DNA from: Ypsolopha sequella
Lineage: Eukaryota; Arthropoda; Insecta; Lepidoptera; Ypsolophidae
Assembly: GCA_934047225.1 (NCBI GenBank)
Contig: OW204011.1
Span: 18,752,461-18,816,460 of the forward strand
DNA: 64,000 bases
Direction of reading: 5' to 3'
The position numbers and the translations under genes are program-made. The notes below the pieces were generated by a model. The model had not been told where the DNA came from, made no database searches, and saw only the letters and a list, made by a program, of their open reading frames with translations. Below are positions 1 through 10,400 of the stretch, piece after piece (positions within the stretch are counted from its first letter, which is position 1; each line of letters opens with the position of its first letter).

Positions 1-1963
1 GAACGTTGCTACTCCTTTGAGTCTTATGCCCGGAGTACCTGCCTCACTGAACTTCAGAAGCTGATACTCCGCTGGCATTGAGCAGCTTGTTGTCGGTTGC
101 TGTGTCTGTGTTGGTGTTGGTGTTGGTGTTGGTGTGCTGGTGTTTGTTTGTGGGTGAGGTATGTCGGTGATGTCTGTGGACGAGTTCCTCTTAGCCGCTG
201 TCCGTATAACGGATTCTACGAATGCAAGGAAGAGCGTTCTGTTGTCTTTGTCTGCGAGGATGTTCCGCAGTTCGGCTTTTTCCAGCTTCATGTTTAGCCG
301 GTATTCTAACTCCATTCGGGCAACCGCGAAACGAGGGCAGTCTAGTAAAAGATGCCATACTGACTCACTAGTGTCGGGGTCGCACTCACAACCGGGGCTG
401 CTTTTCAGCTTGAACCGATGCAAGTACTCCGCCATACCCCCGTGTCCTGTCAAGGCTTGCACTTGACGGTGCGTCATTTTGGTTTCTCGGACTATGCGGA
501 ATGCATCATTTACGTCCGGGAAGAATACCTTCGTGACGGCACCAGTGCTGGAGGAGCTGTACCTGTCTTGCCATCTGCGTACAGTCTCCTCTCTGACCTT
601 TCTTTTGACGTGTGACACGGGAACTTCACTGTAGTCTGGGGCATCACTTGACTGCAAAGCCGCTTGTTTGGCCAGTTCGTCTGCTCTTTCGTTTCCGGCT
701 GTGCCCACATGCGCCCTGAGCCAGAAGAGCCGCACCTGCCGACCCTGTGCTCTGATTTCCGCTACGCACTCTTTGATGTTCCTGGTAAGGGGATGTGTTG
801 TTTTGGGGTTTCTCAGCAGTTCTAGTGACGATCTTGAGTCACTCAAGATGTTAATTTGATCACTAGTGCTGTTCTTGGCCAAATCAATCGCCCTGTGGAG
901 TGCGTATAATTCTGATTGGAAGACAGTGCACGCCGGATCCAGGCTGAAGGTGTGAAAACTGGTTTCCTGTCCGTCCTCCCACCATGTGAGGGCTGCTCCA
1001 ACCTTGCCCTCAATTTTGCTGCCATCAGTGTACACTTGCGGCCCAGCAATTCCGTGGGTGGATAGAGTTTCGGAATCCATGTTTTCTAGGAGCTCGAACT
1101 CTGTTGTTATGAGTTGAGAAGGATGTGGCTGCTCTAAGTAGCTTATCCTTTGCTCCATTTTCCTTCCTGGTGGTATGTAGTCTGTACTGATGCCTCGTTT
1201 GGCCATGTACAGAATTGCGGCTTCTTGTACTCTAAGGTCCAGGGGTAGTAGGCCCGATAGAATTAGTGCCGAAGAGAGCGAGACCGTTCTGTACGCTTTG
1301 CAGATCTTTTGGCCAAATCCTCTTTGCAGTGCGTCCAGACGATCTCTGATCATCTGGAGTTCTGTGGATTGGTACCATGCACTTGCTGCGTACAGTACGA
1401 TCGGCTCGACAACCGCTACGTATATCGTTCTTACAATTTCACCGTTTAGGCCCCATGTCACCTTTGCTGCGCGCGCTAGGTGTTTGTATATGTCCGCAGC
1501 CTTTTTACAGACTGCGGTCACGTGCGCCTTGAAGGTGAGTTTTCGGTCGATGATGAGACCAAGGAGTTTTATCTCGTCTACGAGTTCGAGTCTACTTCCT
1601 GACATATAGAGGTGTGGTTCCCCGTACTTCAGTTTTTTAGTCATCAACATCGCCTTGGTCTTGTGTGCGGCAAAGTTGAGCTTGTTCTGAGTACCCCACT
1701 CCACTATTGTCTCCAGTGTTGAGTTGACTCGTTGCTCCATGGTTTCGACCGAGTGGCCGGTGAATGTTAGAACTACGTCGTCCGCGAAAGCCTGCGCATG
1801 TACTCCTTCCTGTGCCAGCTTGGCCAACAGCGGATCGAGTATGATGTTCCAAAAAGCTGGTCCTCCGATGGATCCTTGGACGCAACCCTTTGTAGTATCC
1901 CTCTCGCTTGTTGCTCTGGCATAGTTGACCACTATTTTTCGGTCTTGTAGATAGGAGCACACC
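1..1963 (-). mobile_element. T1: fragment of helicase-bearing TRAS-like retrotransposon
   Basis: This minus-strand fragment aligns with 25198-27154 of element T5. The only length difference I see is one extra 6-bp TGTTGG unit, plus a handful of substitutions, so the copies are nearly identical. The window edge cuts it on the left, so its helicase part and 3' end lie outside. On the right its 5' part is missing and it joins directly to a SART-like element at 1963/1964 with no telomeric repeat between. The joining point corresponds to the middle of the RT region of T5. Confidence 0.9.
1..1963 (-). CDS. Partial ORF2: RT palm, RNase H, Cys/His motif and start of C-terminal extension
   Basis: The frame is the same as that of T5 ORF2 and appears open throughout, running off the left edge, so no stop codon is seen. 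In sense order it encodes the second half of the RT domain (CVQGSIGGP, FADD), the RT thumb, the RNase H domain (TDGSK, QSELYAL, LSDSRSS, GNERADEL), the terminal C-x-C-x9-H-x4-C motif, a Thr/Pro/Gln linker and the first residues of the extension domain (EYQLL). The start is missing because the copy is truncated. As it lacks the endonuclease and first RT blocks it cannot be autonomous. Whether the missing left part is intact cannot be judged here. Confidence 0.85.
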
Positions 1964-1981
1964 TAGACTTGCCACAACCAA

Positions 1982-4170
1982 GACTTGCCACGGCAGAAGA
2001 AAGGGCGGTGACCTATGAGGAGTATCGGATTGCCACAAAGCACCTCCAGATTGCCATCTCTGAGGCTAAGGCCCGGTCTTGGGCTGAACTTCTACGGGAC
2101 CTGGACAAGGACCCATGGGGTCGACCATATAAGATGGTCATGGGGAAGCTGCGGCCCTGGGTTCCGCCTTTGACGGAAACCCTTGAACCGAATCTGGTAG
2201 ACACAGTGGTCAACACCCTCTTCCCCAGAACCCAGGATGACCCTGTGCCCTTGACCCCCGTAGAACTGCCAATCTGGTCCGACGATCTGGAGGTATCAAA
2301 ACCAGAGCTGACCTGCGCCGTCAAACGCCTATCAGCGCGCAACACCGCCCCTGGCCCTGACGGTATCCCGGGTCGGGCATTGGTGCTCGCCATGGTGGAG
2401 CTAGGAGACAGGCTAAGGCGGTTGTTTACAAGCTGTCTCCGCATTGGCCAGTTCCCACGCACCTGGAAGGAGGCCAGGCTGGTGCTTCTGGTGAAGGAGG
2501 GCAGAGATCCGGACTCTCCATCCGGTTACCGACCCATATGCCTCTTAGATGAAGTGGGCAAACTATTCGAAAGAATAATTGCCCACCGTCTAAACTCGCA
2601 TCTTGTGAGAGTGGGCCCCGACCTGTCTGACAGCCAGTTCGGCTTTCGACAGGGTCGATCAACATTGGACGCAATTCTCCGTGTTCGACACATGTCAAAC
2701 CGGGTGGTCTCCCAGGGCGGGGTAGTGTTGGCGATCAGTTTAGACATAGTGAACGCTTTCAACTCCCTACCCTGGAGTGCGATCAGAAGGGCGTTGATTG
2801 ATCACGACGTCCCTTCCTATCTGCAACGGATCATAGGGGCCTACCTGAGCGACAGGACAATTAAATATACGGGTCGAGACGGCTCAGTACACAGCAGGGA
2901 GGTGAACTGCGGCGTTCCCCAGGGGTCAGTGTTGGGTCCCTTGCTGTGGAACATAGCATATGACGCGGTGCTATGCGTCGGTCTACCCGAGGGTGTCACA
3001 GTCGTCTGTTACGCAGATGACACTCTCGTTCTGATCGAGGGTGACACCTTCGAGAATACCGTCCGAAGCGCCGAACTTGGTGTGGCCTGCATCGTGGACA
3101 AAATCCACGAGCTTGGGCTACGAGTGGCACCCCAGAAGACCGAGGCTATATGGTTCCACAAGCTTCCTCGAAGCCAGGAACCTCCCAGCCTTTCGGTATG
3201 TGTCGGCTCGACTCAGGTCCAGATTGGAAGGTACATGAAGTACCTTGGCCTCATCCTCGACAGCCGTTGGGGGTTTGAGGAGCACTTCAGCCGTCAGGTC
3301 CTTCGGATTCAGAAGGTAGCCGGTGCACTGCACCGACTGCTGCCTAATCTCGGGGGGCCCAGGGAGGAAGTTCGCCGTCTGTACGCGATGGTAGTGCGGT
3401 CTATTGCTCTCTACGGAGCTCCCGTATGGTCCGCAAGACTGGGAATCAGGCGTTGCAGAACTATGTTCTATAGTGTGCAGCGCAAGATGGCAATGCGGAT
3501 CGCCCGCGGATATCGCACGATATCGTTCCAGGCGGCGACACTCCTCGCGCGTTTTCCACCGCTTGATATCCTGGCCGATATGGATGAGAGGGTATTTGCC
3601 TCAAGTCGTGGCATCGACTGTGGTGGTGAAAATGCGCCCCAAGAGCCGCTGGAGAGGGTGAAGCAGCGGGAACACCGCGCCGCGCTGGAGTCATGGCACG
3701 ATAGGCTACATGAGCCGCAAAGTGCCAGACAGCGCGTAGTTGGTGCAATACTGCCCAATTTCTGGACGTGGATGATGCGAGGCTTCGGACGAGTCACGTA
3801 CCGGATGACGCAAGTGCTCACAGGGCATGGCTGCTTCGGTGAGTATCTGTGTCGAATCGGACGTGAAGAGACGGCCCAGTGTCACCATTGTGATGGTGAT
3901 CTGGACTCGGCGCAGCACACGCTCGAAGAGTGCCCTGCCTGGGACTCCGAGCGGCAGGACCTGGTAAGTCAGGTTGGGCAGGACCTCTCTCCACCAGCGT
4001 TAGTCAATTCTATGCTGACAGGGGAGAGTTCATGGGATGCCGTTACCAGGTTCTGCGAGAGCGTAATGGTGCGGAAAGAGGAGGCTGAGCGGGAGAGGGA
4101 GAGGGCCAATCCCGCTCGAAGGAGGAGGCACCGAGGAGGAAGAGGTGACCACCTCCATACCGCCCAGTAG
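1982..4170 (+). CDS. SART-like ORF2, C-terminal part (reverse transcriptase), 5'-truncated
   Basis: This is an open frame of about 730 residues without the endonuclease. Visible RT blocks in order are APGPDGIPGRA, GYRPICLLDEVGKLFERII, FGFRQGRSTLDAI, the palm block SLDIVNAFNSLPW, CGVPQGSVLGPLLWNI and the catalytic CYADDTLVL. There is no RNase H domain. A C-x2-C-x8-H-x4-C motif (CHHCDGDLDSAQHTLEEC) and a strongly basic tail rich in RRRR follow. The frame is intact here, whereas S3 carries a one-base deletion at about 39264. No genuine initiation codon exists, since the sequence begins at a truncation point. The protein would act in target-primed reverse transcription at TTAGG repeats, but this copy lacks the nuclease and is probably inactive. 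Confidence 0.88.
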
Positions 4171-4206
4171 TTCGGGCATAGAATAAGACTACGGTATCCC
4201 CTGCCT

Positions 4207-4221
4207 GTCGTAAAAGGCGAC
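4207..4221 (+). promoter_or_regulatory. 3' UTR hairpin 1 (SART-like)
   Basis: GTCG and CGAC form a 4-bp stem around TAAAAGG. S3 has the same hairpin at 40777-40791. In S2 the equivalent hairpin at 34852-34866 has the stem GCGG/CCGC, so two base pairs changed on both sides and pairing was kept. It sits inside a block shared by both SART-like families (CGGTATCCCCTGCCTG). Confidence 0.65.
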
Positions 4222-4470
4222 TAAAAGGGGCTCCCGAGCTGCGGATGCGTGGGGTGGGGGCCCTTCGTATCTACTAAACAGCTCCGGGAGGATGGCAGCA
4301 CGATGTGGCCTCGTGCTGCCTTGGCACCGAGAGGGTGCAAGGGGAAGCAATACTCAGCTTCCCCAGGGAGGGCCGCAGACGCGGCGTTGCGCCAGAGGGG
4401 CACCGGTGCGTTCCACAGGAGATCCCGGAGCCCCTTGATTGGCGTGGAGGAAGGCCACCATGGGGTTTTA

Positions 4471-4487
4471 GCCGGTAAGAGTCCGGC
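4471..4487 (+). promoter_or_regulatory. 3' UTR hairpin 2 (SART-like)
   Basis: GCCGG and CCGGC form a 5-bp stem with loop TAAGAGT. S2 has GTCGG/CCGAC with the identical loop at 35126-35142, a compensatory C-G to T-A change. S3 carries the S1 form at 41041-41057. Its position about 60 bases before the poly(A) fits an RT recognition structure. Confidence 0.68.
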
Positions 4488-4560
4488 ATAACCTCTCCCG
4501 CTCCCCCAAGCCGGAAGGTATCCATGAAGGATTTCCCCATGTAAAAAAAAAAAAAAAAAA

Positions 4561-4579
4561 GGTTAGGTTAGGTTAGGTT

Positions 4580-4582
<3 letters not shown>
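4561..4582 (+). repeat. Telomeric (TTAGG)n array, about 4 units
   Basis: Four perfect GGTTA units plus GG lie between the poly(A) of S1 and the poly(T), meaning the minus-strand poly(A), of T2. The two elements therefore sit tail to tail across only 22 bases of telomere repeat. Confidence 0.97.
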
Positions 4583-4615
<33 letters not shown>

Positions 4616-4699
4616 TCCCATCTTACGGGTAGCCTGCTAACGGTATACAAACTAATTTCCCGTAAGGGTCTCAAAACTATAGGGCTAATTTTTCACATT

Positions 4700-4741
<42 letters not shown>

Positions 4742-7493
4742 CATCGGTACTGTTGCATTGGTGCAACAAAACATAATTAATATAAAGTTGCAGGTTCAAA
4801 GAGTCAAATTATGATTCAATTACATTATATTTAGTGTTTGTTTTAAATCAAATTGGAATCAGATTATTTATTTATGTAAACATATTTTACTTGTTCTTTT
4901 TATAAATTTCTCGTCAGGGTTTCAGAACCATTTTGCTAGTTTTCACAATAATTTTCTTATTGGCCACATCGGCACTGTTGCAGTAGTGCAACAAAAATGC
5001 AACGTTCAGTAATATACAGTTACATATAGTTACAATCAAATAATGATACAATTGTCTTTTCTGCCACATCGGCACTGTTGCAGTAGTGTAATTATAATGC
5101 AACATACAGTATTATACAATTATATAAAGTTGCAGGTTCAAAGAATTAATAAATGGTACAATTACATTATATTTAGTGTTCGTATTAAATCAAATTAGAA
5201 TCGTCTTAAAATCATGAAACTAGTTTTAGTATTAATTGTCTTATTTGCCAAATTGGCATTGTTGCATTTTGCAACACAAGCTAGTTTAAACTTAAATTGT
5301 CTTATTTGTCACATCGGCTTTATTTCAATATGCAACAATAATGCAACACACAGTAATTATACAGTGACATACAGTTACAATTAAAGAATGATACAATTAT
5401 ATTTATTTATTTAGTGTCTAGATAAAAATAAAGCAAAATATTCGGTTGTGTTAAAATGTTGCAAGCGCAACACCTCTGCTAACTATTGCACATGCAACAC
5501 CAGCATCACTTCAGCCAATGTGTTGCAAATGCAACGCTATAACGCCGCATTTTCTTTTTCTGTGATTTTGTTGTGACGTCGCCACACGCTTAGACACATG
5601 TTGCACTTTCCCACAGGCATTTATCAAATTCAAATTGTTGCAAATGCCACACATTACATCCGCAACACAGCCCCAAACAGCTACTATGTTACAGACGCAA
5701 GTCTGTCATAAAGTTATGTTGAGTTATTTCGGTTATTGAATCATATAACATTAAATCAATTTAAGCGAATCAGATTATTTATTAATGTAAATAGGTTTTA
5801 GTTGTTGTTATTATTAATTCCCAGTAAGGGTCTCAGAACCATAATGCTAGTTTTAACATGTTTTATTTGCCACATCAGCACTGTTGCATTAGTGCAACAA
5901 TAATCAACATACAGTATTATTTAGTTACATACAGTAACATAAAGTTGCAGGTTCAAAGAATCAAATAATGATACGATCACATTATATTAAGTGTCCATTT
6001 TAAATCAAATTAGAATCGGATTATTTATTAATGTAAACCAATTTTAATTGTTGTTATTATTAATTTCCCTTAATGGTCGCAGAACCATAAAGCTAGTTTT
6101 AACATTAATTGTCTTATTTGCCACATCGGCAATATGTATGCAACAATACTGCAACATACAGTAATATAATAGCATACATTAATAATCAAATACTGATACA
6201 ATTATATTATATTTAGTGTTTAAATCAAAATAAAGTAATGTATAGATAGAGATTATATGCTCCATTGTAATCAAGTTAGGTTATGTTATTTCGGTTACAT
6301 TAACATACAATACTATAAAGTTGTAGGTTCAAAAATCAAATAATGATATAATTACATTATACTTAGTGTCCAGATTAAATTAAAGCAATATATATAATAG
6401 ATAGAGTTTATATGTTCCACTGTAACCGGTTATTCTAAGATGTTGCAAGCGCAACAGCTCTGCTACTTGTTGCAAATGCAACACCAGCATTAGTTCAGCC
6501 AATGTGTTGCAAATGCAACACAAGCATTATTTCAGCCAATGTGTTGCAAATGCAACACCAGCCTTATTTCAGCCAATGTGTTGCAAGTGCAACACTACAA
6601 CGCCACATTTTTATTTTTACTGTAATTTTTGTTGCGACACTGCCACACGTTTAGACACCTGTTGCACCTGCCGATACAAGTACTTGTTACAATCAAATTG
6701 TTGCAAATGCCACACTTTGCATCCGCAACACAGCGCCAAACAGTTATTATGTTACAAATGCAAATCTATCGAAAAGTTATGTTAAGTTATTTCGGTTATT
6801 GAATCATTTAATATTAAATCAAATTAAGCGAACAAGCTTATTTATTAATGTTAATATATTTTAGTTATTGTTATTATTAATTCCCAGTAAGGGTCTCAGA
6901 ACCATAAAGCTAGTTTTAACATGTTTTATTTGCCACATCTGCACTGTTGCAGTATCGCAACAATAATGCAACATACAGTAATATACAGTAACCTACAGTA
7001 ATATAAATTTGCAGATTCGAAACAATCGAATAATGATACAATTACCTTTTATTTAGTGTCAGATCAAAATAAAGCAATATATAGATAGAGTTTATATTTG
7101 CCACTGTAATCAGTTATACTAAAATGTTGCAAGCGCAACACCTCTGCTATTCATTACACATGCAACAACAATATTATTTCAGTCAATGTGTTGCAAATGC
7201 AACACTTCAACGCTGCATTTTTCTTTTACTGCAATTCTGTTGCGACGTTGTCACACGCTTATATTCCTATTGCACTTGCCCAACAAGCACTTGTCACAGT
7301 CGAATTGTTGGAAATGTCACACATTGCATCCTCAACACAGCGCCAAACAGCTTTGTTGCGATTTGCTCCGTGAAGACGTCCTTGTGTCACCGTGTTCGAT
7401 GTGGGCTGATTGTCACAAATTGAAGTTTTTAGTGTTGCAATTGGAGCGTTGAATGTATGAAGTGTTGCGTGGACTGTTTGATATAATAACCAT
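4583..7493 (-). other. T2 long 3' UTR with higher-order tandem repeats
   Basis: About 2.9 kb without a convincing gene; the small open frames here are repeat artefacts. On the plus strand a block beginning near TTCCCAGTAAGGGTCTCAGA recurs at about 4660, 4907, 5816, 6061 and 6868, followed by CACATCGGCACTGTTGCA. Two and a half larger units of about 1.0-1.2 kb can be traced from about 4614 to 7360. A second internal homopolymer T tract lies at about 4700-4737. The sequence is saturated with palindromes of the type GTTGCA-n-TGCAAC. Confidence 0.85.
5458..7203. repeat. Palindromic GTTGCAAATGCAAC repeats, 37-bp period
   Basis: The 14-bp near-perfect palindrome GTTGCAAATGCAAC, or GTTGCAAGCGCAAC, occurs at 5458, 5522, 6442, 6469, 6506, 6543, 6580, 7125 and 7190, with weaker forms at 5485 and 7154. 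The copies at 6469, 6506, 6543 and 6580 are spaced exactly 37 bp apart, joined by a CCAGC...TTCAGCCAATGT spacer. The other two large units hold only two such copies each. A related GTTGCAGTAGTGCAAC form precedes each cluster. The 5' UTR at about 12399 has one too. They could fold as RNA hairpins or act as dimeric DNA-binding sites. Confidence 0.85.
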
Positions 7494-10400
7494 TCATGTT
7501 GACTGGTTATTGAATTGTTTCAATGAGTTAATTATGGTTTCTATGAATATTTTATATGATAGGGATGCAGATTCCTTTTTTATAATTTCCCTTATGTCAT
7601 AGGGCATGATTTTTAACATTTCACAGGTGAATTCATGTTTTTGTCTTATATTCATATATTTTGGGCACTCTTTTAATAAGTGGTCAAATGTTTGTTCTGT
7701 ATCATCGTCACATGGACATGTCTTCGTGGGAGATATTTTGAATCTATGTAGGTAAGCTCTGCAATATCCGTGTCCGGTAAGTATTTGAGTAAGTGGGAAA
7801 GATTGTTTCAGAATGTTGTAGGTATTTGCTATATCTTCTAGAGTGGGGAGTAATTTTTTCGTGTATTCACCTTTGTTGCTATTTGAGTACAATGTTTGCA
7901 TTTCTTTCGCCGTTTCAATCCTTAAGTGTTGCTTTACGTAGCTCAGAGGGAATTTACTGTAATCGCAGTTTTTATGTAAGTTTGCTGCTTGTTTCGCAGC
8001 TGTGTCGGCTTCTTCGTTGCCAGTGATTCCAATGTGTGCTTTAACCCAAAAGAACCTGTAAGTAGCAGTCAGATCTAGTTTTGATAGTATTTGATGGATA
8101 GATACTACGATAGGATGTAGACTATCTTTTTTGTTTATCTCTTGTAAGGCAGACAAGCAATCTGACAGGAAGGTTATATCAGTGACTTTATTCTTATATG
8201 CCCATTCACAGGCTTTATTTATAGCTAGTAGTTCGGCTTGGTACACGGAGCAGCTATAATGAAGTTTTAGTTTCTTTATAATCTTTTGAGCACTAGGGGT
8301 AAATACAACAAATGCAGCCCCTACGAGATTTCCGTCGTGTCGACTGCCATCAGTATATATTTTTGTAGTTGTTTCTGTACATTTTTCATCTATTTCTTCT
8401 TGACTGGAAGCTGTCTCTATGCTAATATTCTTTCTTTTTGATGGATGAAGTAGTTCCGAAGGCTGAGCGGGAATTTCAAGTGTTATGTCGTTAGGTAGGT
8501 ATGTTGTATATTTTTGGAATTTTGTGATCTCGAGTTTTGCTACTTCAGTTATTTTAATATGTATGGGTGTGATTTGGGCTAATGCGATAGCTGCGTTTGA
8601 AGAAACCGTTCTGAATCCCCTAATTATCTTGAGGGCAAATCCCCTCTGAAAACTAGTCAGAGCACTTTGTATGTGTTTATAGTTTGTTGCTGTGTACCAA
8701 ATACTTGCTGCGTATGTAATTATTGGTTCGATCACGTGTCTGTATAATATGGATATATTATCCGAGTGAAGGCCCCATGTAGGTCTTATGAATTTTATTA
8801 GGTTTCTATAGATTTTTTGAGCTTTATTTACAGCGTAATTGGCGTGTTTTATGAAGTTTAATTTCTTATCAATAATGATTCCTAATAATTTAATTTGATC
8901 CACAAATTCCAGTTGTGAGTTGTCTATAGTAATTTTCAGTTTACTTGCTTTCGGAGTGAATGATATCATCTGTGTTTTGTTAGGGCCAAACTTCAATTTA
9001 GATTTTATGCCCCATGTGAATATTGTCTTGAGTGCATTGTTTGCATTTTCCTCTAGGCTATTTAAATTACTGTTACAAATTATTAAAAAGACATCGTCGG
9101 CAAAGGCTTGTATGTAACATTCGGTTGGGAGTTCAATATCAAGTAAATCATCCAAAATTAGATTCCACAGCATAGGTCCGCAGACTGAACCCTGAATACA
9201 ACCTCTAGTCATCTCTTTTGTGGCCCTCGCTTCTGCGAAGTCGACAGTGACTTTCCTGTCCTTCACATAACTTTGCAGTAGATTGTATATGTTTTTAGGG
9301 CAGTTGATTTTATTCAATCTATTAAAAATTGATGGCCACCATGCGTTGTCAAATGCTGCTTGGATATCCAGTGAGATGGCTATAACATGTTTTTTGTTAT
9401 TTTTGGATTCCGTGATCTTTGTTATTGCGTTTCTTAATGCATCTGTGGTTGATTTTTGTTCCTTAAATCCAAATTGTTTGTTATTGCTACTATTAGTGGT
9501 GTTTTGAAAATATATGAGTCTTTTAGTAATTAATTTTTCCAGTAATTTTCCCAGTATATTTAGTAATCCTATAGGTCTGAATGAGCTTGTGTCCGAATAA
9601 TTGGCTTTGTTACTTTTGGGTATTATTTTAACATACGCCTCTTTCCACGCTTTTGGGAAGTATTCCAGTTGAAGGCATCGGTTCATTATATCTGTGATGA
9701 GTGTGGGGAATAATTTGGTGAATTGATAGCAAATGTCCGATGTGAGGTGATCTATTCCGGGTGCCTTTTTTGGATTGAATAGCTTAATACAATCAATTAC
9801 TTCATCAGTTGTGAATGGAGGTTCATTCTGGGTGTTAGGTGGATTTTTGATCGCATTTCTTATTTGTACTTGTGATTCATGTGTGTCAGGTACATCATCT
9901 GGGTAGAACTTATGAAGTAATGCCTTAGCTGTTTCTTCGCTACTTGACGTAAATTCGTCGTTGTTGATACGAAGAGTTGAAGGTGGTTGTGCTTGTGGAT
10001 TGCTTCTAATTAATCTATTTGTGAGAGACCATACATCTTCTTTTCCCTGTTTAGTGCAGAATTCTTGAAAATTTAATGTTGCGGTTTGCTTAATGGCTTC
10101 GGCGTATTCAGTTTTAAGTTTATCTCTCTCTACAAGAGCTTCATCAAGTGGTAATCTTTTGGTTTTAAGTTTGTGGATCTCATGGTGATTTTTGATTACT
10201 TTTTTCTTTAGCACTTCTAGATCATCATTCCACCAGGGGTTGTGGTACCGTTTATTTGTTGTTTTATTTGCCATGATTTTGTCGCATACTGTTTGTATTT
10301 TCCTTGTTAAGTCTAAAATTAGTTTATCTATTTCCTCTTTGTCTAGGGTCAATATATCCACTGATAACAAGTTTGTCTTCTCCATTTCTTGTTTCATTGC

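Larger units (their letters stand above)
4171..4542 (+). other. SART-like 3' UTR
   Basis: This is the non-coding tail between the ORF2 stop and the poly(A). It is GC-rich and repeats at 40741-41112 in S3. It carries two short hairpins whose stems covary with S2, at 4207-4221 and 4471-4487. In R1-type elements the RT recognises 3' UTR structure, so these are candidate recognition elements. Confidence 0.8.
1964..4560 (+). mobile_element. S1: 5'-truncated SART-like retrotransposon
   Basis: From 1982 this copy matches 38553-41129 of S3 almost base for base. It ends in an 18-base poly(A) (4543-4560) followed by GGTTAGG, the same 3' junction as S2 and S3. Its 5' end lies inside ORF2, downstream of the endonuclease. 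Positions 1964-1980 are a short extra segment containing AGACTTGCCAC, which is repeated at 1981-1991, so the junction with T1 carries a small direct duplication. Five-prime truncation is the usual outcome of incomplete target-primed reverse transcription. Confidence 0.92.

Noticed and set aside
5458..7203. Regularly spaced short repeats resembling a CRISPR array
   Set aside because: The spacers are repeated too, the period is only 37 bp, the setting is a eukaryotic retrotransposon 3' UTR and no cas genes are present.
6504..7452. Small Cys-rich open frames on the plus strand of the T2 3' UTR
   Set aside because: They arise from the repeated GTTGCAAATGCAAC units and are antisense to the element; no conserved protein features.
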